This document shows positions 1-7,431 of a DNA stretch of 64,000 bases, piece after piece. Within the stretch, counting starts at the first letter, position 1. Each line of letters begins with the position of its first letter. Where the stretch lies: the NCBI RefSeq assembly GCF_900142735.1, contig NZ_FRBY01000005.1, forward strand, positions 1-64,000, in the 5' to 3' direction. The notes beneath the pieces were generated by a model. It saw only the letters and a list, made by a program, of their open reading frames with translations, ran no database searches and was not told the origin of the DNA. This stretch comes from Flavobacterium saccharophilum. GTDB lineage: Bacteria > Bacteroidota > Bacteroidia > Flavobacteriales > Flavobacteriaceae. The position numbers and the translations under genes were made by a program.

Positions 1-130
1 TTCATTTCTTAATCTCTCGATTATCTTACTCTTTATTCTTTTGCTCTAACATCTCTGTTAAAGCGGCTGTCAATTCAATATGTCTACGAACGTGTCTTTC
101 AATCTTGTTTCGCTTGTTTCTCAAAGCGGG
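1..130 (-). other. Probable rRNA operon leader (minus strand)
   Basis: Read on the minus strand, this stretch follows three tandem strong promoters and carries wording I recognise from flavobacterial 16S rRNA leaders, including GTTCGTAGACATATTGAATT at about 76-95 and GACAGCCGC just after it. There is no open reading frame on that strand. The 16S gene itself would lie to the left of position 1 and is not in the window. The call rests on memory of the leader and on the promoter arrangement; another highly expressed stable RNA is possible. Confidence 0.55.
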
Positions 131-163
131 TGCAAAACTACAACTTCTTTTTTAATTAGCAAG
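131..163 (-). promoter_or_regulatory. Strong promoter, proximal of three tandem
   Basis: On the minus strand a CTTG box (complement of 160-163) is followed after 19 bases by TAGTTTTGCA (complement of 131-140). This fits the Bacteroidetes sigma-A consensus TTG-N19-TAnnTTTG. It is the promoter nearest the presumed rRNA leader. Confidence 0.65.
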
Positions 164-255
164 AATTTTTTAAAGTTTTTTTGAAACTTTTTTTTCGTCT
201 CATTTCTTTGTTTTTCTTACCAATCTATCAAGGAACTTTCCAATGTTTTGCGGGG

Positions 256-289
256 TGCAAATGTAACATCCGTTTTCAAATCTCACAAG
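256..289 (-). promoter_or_regulatory. Strong promoter, middle of three tandem
   Basis: On the minus strand CTTG (complement of 286-289) is followed after 20 bases by TACATTTGCA (complement of 256-265). The AAAAGCTTG context is shared with the distal copy, which points to duplicated promoters feeding one transcription unit. Confidence 0.65.
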
Positions 290-376
290 CTTTTTGGAAT
301 CTTTTTTTGAAAAAAAATTTCAGTATTAATTCGTCTGCTTGTCAGTATTTCAGTGAACGTCTATCGCTGTTGCGGG

Positions 377-409
377 TGCAAAAGTAGCACCTTTATTGAG
401 TTAAACAAG
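377..409 (-). promoter_or_regulatory. Strong promoter, distal of three tandem
   Basis: On the minus strand CTTG (complement of 406-409) is followed after 19 bases by TACTTTTGCA (complement of 377-386). The three promoters are about 120 bases apart and all point left, out of the window. No believable gene is seen on either strand between 410 and 720. Confidence 0.65.
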
Positions 410-720
410 CTTTTTATCTGAGTTTTTTTGATCTTTTTTAAAACTTTTTCTTAACAGTCTGATAACACAAAACTTAGCTTTTCACGTTTTTTACTATTTA
501 TAAGAATATTCCGTAGTATTTGTGTTTGTCTCAATTCTTTTGTTTCACAATACGCCATTTTTATGGACTTCACACAGCAATACATTCTTTTCTGAGAACT
601 TTACAACATATCATCACACCTTCTTTTTTGACTTTGCCACTAAGGCACCAAGGCGCAAAGTCTCTTTCTTCTGCTTTTTCTTATACTATATAGAAGTAAT
701 ACTTCTTTTGAAAACAACTC

Positions 721-800
721 CCCTAGCCCCGATAGTAGTGGAAATCCTTTTGTGCCGGGGTTCGGCACAAAAGATTGCAGCGGATAGCGGGAAACAGCTC
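721..800. repeat. Flavobacterium-type interspersed hairpin repeat, copy 1
   Basis: A perfect 11-bp inverted repeat (747-757 with 763-773, loop 5) is flanked by CCCCGATAGTAGTGGAAAT on the left and GCAGCGGATAGCGGGAAA on the right. The same kind of flanks surround a different hairpin at 21742-21848. I recognise this general layout from intergenic regions of Flavobacterium genomes. An open frame across it is not convincing as a gene. The bases between 800 and 960 are AT-rich and hold nothing else that I can support. Confidence 0.6.
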
Positions 801-966
801 CTTATTAAAAAATAAATTCTCAAAAGCCTCAACTTCATTCTAGCTCACAAAACCACTCTTATATATAATAGTATAATTTACACCTTATATATATGTAGAA
901 AAAAGCGTCTCCTTAAGAACAACACTCTTACCTAACATATATATGATATAAACATGCATATATATA

Positions 967-998
967 TTGTATGTATTTTAGTAATGCGCTATATTTGC
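967..998 (+). promoter_or_regulatory. thrS promoter
   Basis: TTG at 967-969, a 20-base spacer and TATATTTG at 990-997 match the Bacteroidetes promoter consensus. The presumed start of transcription is only about 15 bases upstream of the thrS ATG, leaving a very short leader with no T-box. Confidence 0.65.
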
Positions 999-1017
999 AT
1001 TCACAAAATTATAAACA

Positions 1018-2964
1018 ATGATTAAGATTACTTTACCCGACGGGTCAATTAGAGAGTTTGCTTCAGGCGTAACTCCGATGGAGGTTGCTAAAAGCATTAG
1101 TGAAGGATTTGCAAGAAACGTAATTTCTGCATCTTTTAATGGTACAACAATAGAAACCGAAACTCCATTGACGACCGACGGTAGTCTTATTTTATATACA
1201 TGGAATGATGCAGAAGGTAAAAAGGCTTTCTGGCATTCGACTTCGCACGTAATGGCGCAAGCGCTTGAAGAATTGTATCCTGGAATTAAATTAACTCTCG
1301 GACCTGCAATCGCTAATGGGTTTTATTATGATGTTGATTTTGAAGATCAGAAAATTGTAGAAGCTGATTTTAAAAAGATAGAAGATCGTGTTCTTGAGAT
1401 TTCAAGAGAAAAGCATGAGTTTAAAATGCGCCCGGTTAGTAAAGCTGATGCATTAGAAATGTATAAAGATAACGTTTACAAGACTGAATTGATTTCGAAT
1501 CTTGAAGACGGAACTATTACTTTCTGCGATCATGCAACTTTTACTGATTTATGCCGTGGTGGTCATATTCCGAATACTGGAATTATCAAAGCCTTTAAAA
1601 TCATGAGTGTCGCTGGTGCTTATTGGAGAGGTGATGAAAAGAACAAACAGTTAACTCGTGTTTACGGAACATCTTTCCCTAAACAAAAGGATTTAACTGA
1701 ATATCTTGAACTTCTTGAAGAAGCAAAACGTCGTGACCATCGTAAACTAGGAAAAGAATTAGAATTGTTTGCCTTCTCTCAGAAAGTTGGACAAGGTTTA
1801 CCTTTATGGCTACCAAAAGGTGCTGCACTTAGAGATCGTTTAGAACAATTTTTAAAGAAAGCACAGAAGAAAGCAGGATACGAACAAGTTGTTACTCCAC
1901 ATATTGGACAGAAAGAACTTTATGTAACTTCTGGACACTATGCGAAATATGGCGCAGATAGTTTTCAACCAATCAATACCCCAGCTGAAGGCGAAGAGTT
2001 TTTATTGAAACCGATGAACTGCCCTCACCACTGTGAAATCTATAATGTGAGACCTTGGTCGTATAAAGATTTACCAAAGCGTTATGCTGAATTTGGTACT
2101 GTTTATAGATATGAGCAATCTGGAGAATTGCACGGTTTAACTCGTGTGAGAGGTTTTACTCAGGATGATGCACATATTTTCTGTACTCCAGAGCAATTGG
2201 ACGAAGAGTTCAAAAAAGTAATTGATCTTGTACTATATGTATTTGGTTCGTTAGGTTTTGAAAACTTTACAGCTCAGATTTCATTGAGAGACCAAGAAAA
2301 CAGAGAGAAATACATTGGTTCTGATGAGAATTGGGAGAAAGCAGAAAATGCTATTATCAATGCAGCAGCCGACAAAGGATTAAATACTGTAGTAGAATAT
2401 GGTGAGGCTGCTTTTTACGGACCGAAACTTGACTTTATGGTAAAAGATGCCTTGGGAAGACAATGGCAATTAGGAACAATTCAAGTGGATTACAACCTAC
2501 CTGAACGTTTTGAATTGACATACAAAGGTGCTGATAATGAATTACATCGCCCTGTCATGATTCACAGAGCTCCTTTTGGATCGATGGAACGTTTTATAGC
2601 AATTTTGCTAGAACACACAGCAGGAAATTTCCCACTTTGGTTAATGCCAGAACAGGCTATAATCTTGTCTTTGAGCGAGAAATACGAAATTTATGCTAAA
2701 AAAGTTTTAGATTTGCTAGAAAATCACGAAATTCGCGCCCTAATTGACAACAGAAGCGAGACAATTGGTAAGAAAATTAGAGATGCAGAAATGCAAAAAA
2801 TACCATTCATGCTGATTGTAGGTGAGGAAGAAGAGAAAAACGGAACGATTTCTATTCGTCGTCATGGTCAAGAAGGAAAAGGGAATATTACAGTTACAAT
2901 TGATGAATTTGTCGCAATTGTAGACGAAGAAATAAAAAAGACATTAAAAGTTTTTACAGTTTAA
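1018..2964 (+). CDS. thrS: Threonine--tRNA ligase
   Basis: This 648-residue cytoplasmic enzyme charges tRNA-Thr with threonine. The domains are in the standard order: a TGS domain at about 1-61, an editing domain with the HSTSH motif (His73, His77) and the downstream CRGGH motif, the class II catalytic core with the zinc ligand in MNCPHH (Cys335), and a C-terminal anticodon-binding domain from about 545. Length is normal for bacteria. The ATG at 1018 follows a good promoter and there is no Shine-Dalgarno site, as is usual in this phylum. It leads the translation cluster thrS-infC-rpmI-rplT; infC begins 17 bases after its stop. Identity is clear. Confidence 0.97.
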   Translation: MIKITLPDGSIREFASGVTPMEVAKSISEGFARNVISASFNGTTIETETPLTTDGSLILYTWNDAEGKKAFWHSTSHVMAQALEELYPGIKLTLGPAIANGFYYDVDFEDQKIVEADFKKIEDRVLEISREKHEFKMRPVSKADALEMYKDNVYKTELISNLEDGTITFCDHATFTDLCRGGHIPNTGIIKAFKIMSVAGAYWRGDEKNKQLTRVYGTSFPKQKDLTEYLELLEEAKRRDHRKLGKELELFAFSQKVGQGLPLWLPKGAALRDRLEQFLKKAQKKAGYEQVVTPHIGQKELYVTSGHYAKYGADSFQPINTPAEGEEFLLKPMNCPHHCEIYNVRPWSYKDLPKRYAEFGTVYRYEQSGELHGLTRVRGFTQDDAHIFCTPEQLDEEFKKVIDLVLYVFGSLGFENFTAQISLRDQENREKYIGSDENWEKAENAIINAAADKGLNTVVEYGEAAFYGPKLDFMVKDALGRQWQLGTIQVDYNLPERFELTYKGADNELHRPVMIHRAPFGSMERFIAILLEHTAGNFPLWLMPEQAIILSLSEKYEIYAKKVLDLLENHEIRALIDNRSETIGKKIRDAEMQKIPFMLIVGEEEEKNGTISIRRHGQEGKGNITVTIDEFVAIVDEEIKKTLKVFTV

Positions 2965-2980
2965 CTTAAATTATAAAGTC

Positions 2981-3538
2981 ATAGCAATAAGAAGCAACAG
3001 AGGTTATCAACCTCGAGTAGAAAAAAAGGATGCACACAGAATAAACAATAATATTCGTGGTGTACAAGAAGTAAGATTAGTAGGCGAGAACATCGAACCA
3101 GGTGTATTTAAGCTTGCTGAAGCATTACGTTTAGCCGATCAATTCGAATTGGATTTGGTTGAAATCTCGCCAAACGCTGAGCCGCCGGTTTGTAAAATCA
3201 TGGATTACAAGAAATTTGTTTACGAACAAAAGAAACGTGATAAGGTTTTGAAAGCTAAGTCTACGCAAGTTGTAGTAAAAGAAATTCGTTTTGGTCCTCA
3301 AACTGATGAGCATGATTATGAATTTAAAAGAAAGAATGCTGAGAAATTCCTGAAAGAGGGTGCTAAACTAAAAGCATTCGTATTCTTTAAAGGACGTTCT
3401 ATTATCTATAAAGATCAAGGACAGATTTTATTACTACGTTTGGCTACAGATTTAGAAGAACATGGTAAAGTAGAAGCTATGCCAGTTTTGGAAGGTAAGA
3501 GAATGATTATGTTCATTGCTCCGAAGAAAAAGAAATAA
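2981..3538 (+). CDS. infC: Translation initiation factor IF-3, ATA start
   Basis: IF-3 binds the 30S subunit, keeps it apart from 50S and proofreads the start codon. The frame gives the N-terminal domain (AIRSNRGYQPRVEKKDAHRI onward), the linker PPVCKIMDYKKFVYEQ, and the C-terminal domain with KEIRFGPQTDEHDY. In this frame there is no ATG, GTG or TTG between the upstream stop at 2945 and residue 56, a TTG at 3149 that would remove most of the N-terminal domain. The conserved N-terminus instead aligns with ATA at 2981, giving 185 residues. IF-3 genes are known to use rare starts such as AUU for autoregulation; ATA here is inference from the reading frame. It lies between thrS and rpmI. Confidence 0.85.
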   Translation: MAIRSNRGYQPRVEKKDAHRINNNIRGVQEVRLVGENIEPGVFKLAEALRLADQFELDLVEISPNAEPPVCKIMDYKKFVYEQKKRDKVLKAKSTQVVVKEIRFGPQTDEHDYEFKRKNAEKFLKEGAKLKAFVFFKGRSIIYKDQGQILLLRLATDLEEHGKVEAMPVLEGKRMIMFIAPKKKK

Positions 3539-3558
3539 GTCTTAAAGCCCAAAGTCTT

Positions 3559-3591
3559 AAAGTTAAAAGTCATAAACTGACTTTTAACTTT
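3559..3591. terminator. Hairpin between infC and rpmI
   Basis: A perfect 14-bp inverted repeat (3559-3572 with 3578-3591) has a 5-base loop. It is surrounded by repeated words of the AAAGTTAAAAGTC kind. There is no clear T tract, so it may be an attenuator, an RNA-processing site or a repeat rather than a full terminator; rpmI and rplT probably belong to the same transcript. Confidence 0.45.
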
Positions 3592-3653
3592 TGACTTTTA
3601 AACTTTCTGACCAAGATATAAGTAAGTAAGAATAAATTAAAACACTAGGAAAA

Positions 3654-3851
3654 ATGCCTAAAATGAAAACAAAATCTAGCGCCAAGAAACGTTTCAAAGT
3701 TACTGGTTCTGGAAAGATTAAAAGAAAGCATGCTTTTAAAAGTCACATCTTGACTAAAAAATCTAAAAAACGTAAATTAGCTTTGACTCACTCAGCGCTA
3801 GTTCACTCTACAGATATGAAAAGCATTAAACAACAATTAAGAATTATCTAA
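3654..3851 (+). CDS. rpmI: 50S ribosomal protein bL35
   Basis: This very basic 65-residue protein begins MPKMKTKSSAKKRFKVTGSG, the typical opening of bL35, and carries the KRKHAFKSHILTKKSKKRK block. Length is normal. It belongs to the large ribosomal subunit and sits in the usual order between infC and rplT. The start is fixed by the conserved N-terminus. Confidence 0.96.
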   Translation: MPKMKTKSSAKKRFKVTGSGKIKRKHAFKSHILTKKSKKRKLALTHSALVHSTDMKSIKQQLRII

Positions 3852-3952
3852 TAATTCTTTAGGTTAAAAAATTATTTATATAACCTTGGAGTATGGCTTT
3901 TAAGTTCCTTTGATTCAATTCAGGACGCCTGCTACAAAAACACATTAAAATT

Positions 3953-4297
3953 ATGCCAAGATCGGTAAATTCAGTTGCTAAAAGAGCAAGAAGAAAAAAA
4001 ATAATGAAGCAAGCCAAAGGTTTCTTTGGTAGACGTAAAAACGTTTGGACAGTTGCTAAGAATGCAGTAGAGAAAGCAATGTGCTACGCTTACCGCGATA
4101 GAAAACAAAACAAAAGAAATTTCCGTGCATTATGGATTCAACGTATCAACGCTGGAGCTAGATTGGAAGGAATGTCTTATTCTCAATTCATGGGGAAAGT
4201 AAAAGCTAACGGAATCGAATTGAACCGTAAAGTTCTTGCAGATTTAGCTATGAACCACCCTGAAGCTTTCAAAGCAATACTTAATAAAGTAAAATAA
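3953..4297 (+). CDS. rplT: 50S ribosomal protein bL20
   Basis: This 114-residue basic protein begins MPRSVNSVAKRARRKKIMKQ and continues with AKGFFGRRKNVWTVA, both diagnostic of bL20, an early assembly protein of the 50S subunit. In other bacteria L20 represses its own operon by binding the mRNA; the 101-base gap before this gene could hold such a leader, but I cannot show a structure. It ends the cluster, and a clear terminator follows. Confidence 0.97.
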   Translation: MPRSVNSVAKRARRKKIMKQAKGFFGRRKNVWTVAKNAVEKAMCYAYRDRKQNKRNFRALWIQRINAGARLEGMSYSQFMGKVKANGIELNRKVLADLAMNHPEAFKAILNKVK

Positions 4298-4337
4298 ACG
4301 TTTTATAAACTCAATTTAGATTACTTACTTATCATAG

Positions 4338-4370
4338 AAAAACCATCCCGTCAAAACGGGATGGTTTTTT
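4338..4370 (+). terminator. Rho-independent terminator after rplT
   Basis: CCATCCCG (4343-4350) pairs with CGGGATGG (4357-4364) across a 6-base loop, preceded by A5 and followed by T6. It closes the thrS-infC-rpmI-rplT transcript and, being A-flanked, could act on both strands. Confidence 0.85.
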
Positions 4371-4449
4371 GTTTTCATAGTAGTTTGTAAAACTGCTCCT
4401 TTTAGAAATTGAATTTTAAAAGTACATTTGTATTAAATCAAAAAATCAA

Positions 4450-5022
4450 ATGCACGAAGCACTTTTTCGACATATCGAAAAATTCACCAACTTAGAACCT
4501 TCGGAGATCGATACTTTAGAGTCATGCTTACAACTTTCTAAAGTAAAAAAGAAAGAACACCTATTACAAGAAGGGCAAATTTGCAATACTATGTATTTTG
4601 TCGTAAAGGGCTGTTTAAGGCAATATATCATAAACACTAAAGGCAGTGAACAAACACTTCAATTTGGTATAGAGAATTGGTGGATCACTGATTTATTAAG
4701 CTATCATAACCATACCCCTTCCAACTTCTACATTCAGGCTGTAGAGAACTCAGAAGTCATTGCAATAGAGAAACCGACATTGGAAGCTCTGCTAATTCAA
4801 ATTCCGAAATTGGAACGTTACTTTAGAATCGTTTCTCAAAAATCGTTTGGCGCCATGCAAATGCGGATTAAATTCTTATTTACCATGTCGGCAGAAGAAC
4901 GATACCATCATTTCAACAATCAATTTCCGGAGTTTGTACAGCGCGTCCCTCAATATATGCTTGCTTCCTATTTAGATTTTTCAGCTGAATTTATGAGTAA
5001 AATCAGGGCGGGAAAATTATGA
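4450..5022 (+). CDS. Crp/Fnr-type transcriptional regulator
   Basis: This 190-residue protein has a cyclic-nucleotide-binding beta-barrel at about 20-115 (start of barrel around KKKEHLLQEGQICNTMYFVV) and a short C-terminal helix-turn-helix ending VPQYMLASYLDFSAEFMSKI. This compact form is common in Bacteroidetes Crp relatives that lack the full Crp C-terminus. TACATTTG at 4423-4430 could be its promoter -7 element, but no good -33 box is seen. The next gene is AhpD-like and points the same way 78 bases on, so it is a likely target; ligand is unknown. Confidence 0.8.
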   Translation: MHEALFRHIEKFTNLEPSEIDTLESCLQLSKVKKKEHLLQEGQICNTMYFVVKGCLRQYIINTKGSEQTLQFGIENWWITDLLSYHNHTPSNFYIQAVENSEVIAIEKPTLEALLIQIPKLERYFRIVSQKSFGAMQMRIKFLFTMSAEERYHHFNNQFPEFVQRVPQYMLASYLDFSAEFMSKIRAGKL

Positions 5023-5100
5023 TTCTCATTTCTTGAAGTAGTTCAAGTTTTTTAAGGTAGATATCCTTCAACTTTGTATCAAACTTTAAAAACACACAAA

Positions 5101-5535
5101 ATGACACCAAGAATCGTTATCCCAACAGTTGCGCCACAAGCTTATCAAGCTATGATGAATTTAGAAAAATATATTTCTACAACTTCATTAACACCCGTAC
5201 ATAAAGAATTGATTAAAATCCGTGCGTCACAAATAAATGGTTGTGCGTATTGTATTAACATGCATACTGCTGATGCTAGAAAATATGGTGTAAGCGAACA
5301 ACGCATCTATTTATTAAGTGCGTGGCGTGAAGCTGATGTTTATACCGAAGAAGAAAAAGCAATTTTAGCTTTGACTGAACAAGTTACTTTAATCAACAAT
5401 CATGTTTCAGAAGATGTATACCAAAACGCAGCACGCTTATTTGATGAAAAATATCTTGCCGAAATCATTATGATGATCATCACGATCAATGCCTGGAATA
5501 GAATAGGAATTACTACAGGAATGAGAGCTGTTTAA
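5101..5535 (+). CDS. AhpD-like carboxymuconolactone decarboxylase family protein
   Basis: This 144-residue protein has the GCAYCINMHT motif (Cys48, Cys51, His55), the redox CxxC-xxx-H centre of AhpD-type alkylhydroperoxidases. AhpD relatives reduce peroxides or serve as thiol relays; the small size fits the single-domain family. I chose the ATG at 5101; a TTG 27 bases upstream is in frame but gives an unconserved extension. It follows the Crp-like regulator, suggesting control by it. The electron donor is not evident. Confidence 0.8.
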   Translation: MTPRIVIPTVAPQAYQAMMNLEKYISTTSLTPVHKELIKIRASQINGCAYCINMHTADARKYGVSEQRIYLLSAWREADVYTEEEKAILALTEQVTLINNHVSEDVYQNAARLFDEKYLAEIIMMIITINAWNRIGITTGMRAV

Positions 5536-5568
5536 TTTTTTTATAAAGATAATTTTTACAACATTCTA

Positions 5569-5604
5569 ACAAACATAGGCCCTCGCACCAGAGGGTCTGT
5601 TTGT
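5569..5604 (+). terminator. Hairpin terminator after the AhpD-like gene
   Basis: ACAAACA..GGCCCTC pairs with GAGGGTC..TGTTTGT over a 6-base loop with a two-base bulge. The T tract is short, so strength is uncertain. Confidence 0.5.
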
Positions 5605-5667
5605 ATCTACTTGTAAATGAGATCAAGAAAACTGTAATTTTTGAGATAATTCAAAATACCGTATTTA

Positions 5668-5679
5668 TACGTGGTCGTA
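5668..5679. promoter_or_regulatory. TACG-N4-CGTA operator candidate
   Basis: TACGTGGTCGTA is a half-site palindrome centred about 22 bases upstream of the start of a possible -7 element TATTTTTG (5695-5702), just before the first TPR-histidine kinase gene. Related TACG/CGTA palindromes lie at 9888-9903 and 12645-12656, each upstream of a -7 element and next to two-component genes. Confidence 0.35.
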
Positions 5680-5706
5680 AGAACTAAAATTTTCTATTTT
5701 TGGCTC

Positions 5707-7431
5707 ATGATTACAAAAAGGCTCCAAATAATTCTATATATCACAGTACTGCTTATTATCTTATTTTCCTGCGACAAAAAGAAAGATATTTCTAGTACTA
5801 TTCCAAAAAACACTAAACCACAAGTTGAGAAGTTAATCATTATTGCCGATAAGTTATATGATAATCAAAACTTTGACAGTGCCTTTTATTACTACAATAA
5901 AGTAAAGTCAATTTGTAATCCTATAACTGATTCTGAAAATTTCGTTAGTACATTGGACCGAATGGCCGATATCCAACAAAACAAAAGTGATTATTCCGGA
6001 AGCGAATCAACAGTTACAGAAGCACTTCCATATTTAAAATATATAAAAAACCCTAAACATGCCTGGAATACGTACGTTATTTTAGGAATTAATTATTTAA
6101 ACACATACGATTACAAACTAGCACTGCATTATTACAATAAAGCTTTGGCTTTAAAAACCACCGAATGGAGAAAAGCCGCTGCCAAAAATAATATTGCCCT
6201 TACTTTTATCCAACAAAAAAAATATAAAGAGGCAACGAAAATTTTTGAGACTCTATTAGAAGGTGACGGCGTAAAGAAATTTCCTGAAGATTATGCCAGA
6301 GCTCTTGACAATATTGGTTACTGTTATTCACAAAGCAATAACCCAAAAGCACTTTCTTACCTAAATAAGTCTTTACAAATAAGAACCGAAATTAAAGATG
6401 ATTCAGGACTTGGTTCAAGCTATCGCAATCTGGCAGAATTCTATCTTAAAAAAAACATTCCATTAGCAAAAAGATATATGCTTCTTAGTTATGAAAAGTC
6501 TACTCAAACGAATCATGTAAATGATAGAATGTCTTCTTTAAAATTATTAATAAACCAAAGTCAAAATAATGAATTAAAAAAATACTCCCTTCTATATATC
6601 AAAATAAACGATAGTATTACAGAGGTAAGACAAAGAGCAAAAAACCAGTTTGCAAAAATTAAATATGACTCCAAAAAAGAAAAAGAAGAGAATTTAAAAT
6701 TAAAAAATCATAAAGCTGAAAATGAATTACAGCTTGAAAGGCAAAAAAATCGAAATATAATTTCCTATATTTTAATTGCTTTAAGCTTAAGTTTGATTGT
6801 GGTTTTATACTTCTATCTGACGTCGAGAGGGAATAGAGAAAAAATTGAAGCTACTTATAAAAGTGAGACAAGAATAGCAAAGAAGCTACATGACGAACTT
6901 GCTAATGATATCTATCATACTATGGCTTTCGCTGAAAACAGGAATCTTTCTATAGTTGAAAACAAAGAACAGTTATTAATTAGTTTAGATGCAATTTATT
7001 CACGAACAAGAGATATTTCAAAGGAAAACAGTCCTGTAATAACCAATGAAAAATATACTTTCTATTTAAAAGAAATGATTTCTGGTTTCAACACTTCTAA
7101 TCTTAATCTTTTATTAAATGACATAGAATCAATTCCATGGAACGAAATAGAAAAAAACAAAAAAATTACCATTTATAGAATTTTACAAGAGTTGCTTGTA
7201 AATATGAAAAAGCATAGTAATGCGACTTTGGTAGGTATAAATTTCAAAAAAACAGACAAAAGCGTTATCATAAATTACACTGATAATGGAAAAGGTATTG
7301 ATATAAATAATATGATCTTTAAAAACGGCTTACATAGTGTCGAGAATCGTATCCTTAGCATCAAAGGACAAATCGACATTGATACTAAGCCTAATAAAGG
7401 ATTCAAAGTTTTTATTAAATTTCCATTATAA
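5707..7431 (+). CDS. TPR-containing sensor histidine kinase 1
   Basis: This 574-residue membrane kinase has an N-terminal lipoprotein-type signal (ILLIILFSC motif region, Cys near residue 20), a tetratricopeptide region at about 35-300, a coiled coil, one membrane helix near 355-375, and a HisKA_3-type transmitter. The phosphorylated His is His395 in KKLHDELAND, and the ATPase N-box is ELLVNMKKHSNA followed by DNGKGI. TPRs outside the membrane would sense a protein or peptide. I chose ATG at 5707 over an upstream GTG because it opens the signal sequence. It overlaps the next, paralogous kinase by one base, and a response regulator follows, forming a three-gene unit. Confidence 0.85.
   Translation: MITKRLQIILYITVLLIILFSCDKKKDISSTIPKNTKPQVEKLIIIADKLYDNQNFDSAFYYYNKVKSICNPITDSENFVSTLDRMADIQQNKSDYSGSESTVTEALPYLKYIKNPKHAWNTYVILGINYLNTYDYKLALHYYNKALALKTTEWRKAAAKNNIALTFIQQKKYKEATKIFETLLEGDGVKKFPEDYARALDNIGYCYSQSNNPKALSYLNKSLQIRTEIKDDSGLGSSYRNLAEFYLKKNIPLAKRYMLLSYEKSTQTNHVNDRMSSLKLLINQSQNNELKKYSLLYIKINDSITEVRQRAKNQFAKIKYDSKKEKEENLKLKNHKAENELQLERQKNRNIISYILIALSLSLIVVLYFYLTSRGNREKIEATYKSETRIAKKLHDELANDIYHTMAFAENRNLSIVENKEQLLISLDAIYSRTRDISKENSPVITNEKYTFYLKEMISGFNTSNLNLLLNDIESIPWNEIEKNKKITIYRILQELLVNMKKHSNATLVGINFKKTDKSVIINYTDNGKGIDINNMIFKNGLHSVENRILSIKGQIDIDTKPNKGFKVFIKFPL

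Noticed and set aside
181..387. A 68-codon plus-strand frame
   Set aside because: It runs opposite to three tandem promoters and consists mostly of Phe- and Leu-rich translation of T tracts.
522..815. A 97-codon plus-strand frame near the left edge
   Set aside because: Half of it is the interspersed hairpin repeat and the rest is low-complexity AT-rich sequence; no promoter or family resemblance.
3852..3952. An L20-binding leader before rplT
   Set aside because: Position is suggestive, but I could not find a stem or L20-type mimic that I can defend.
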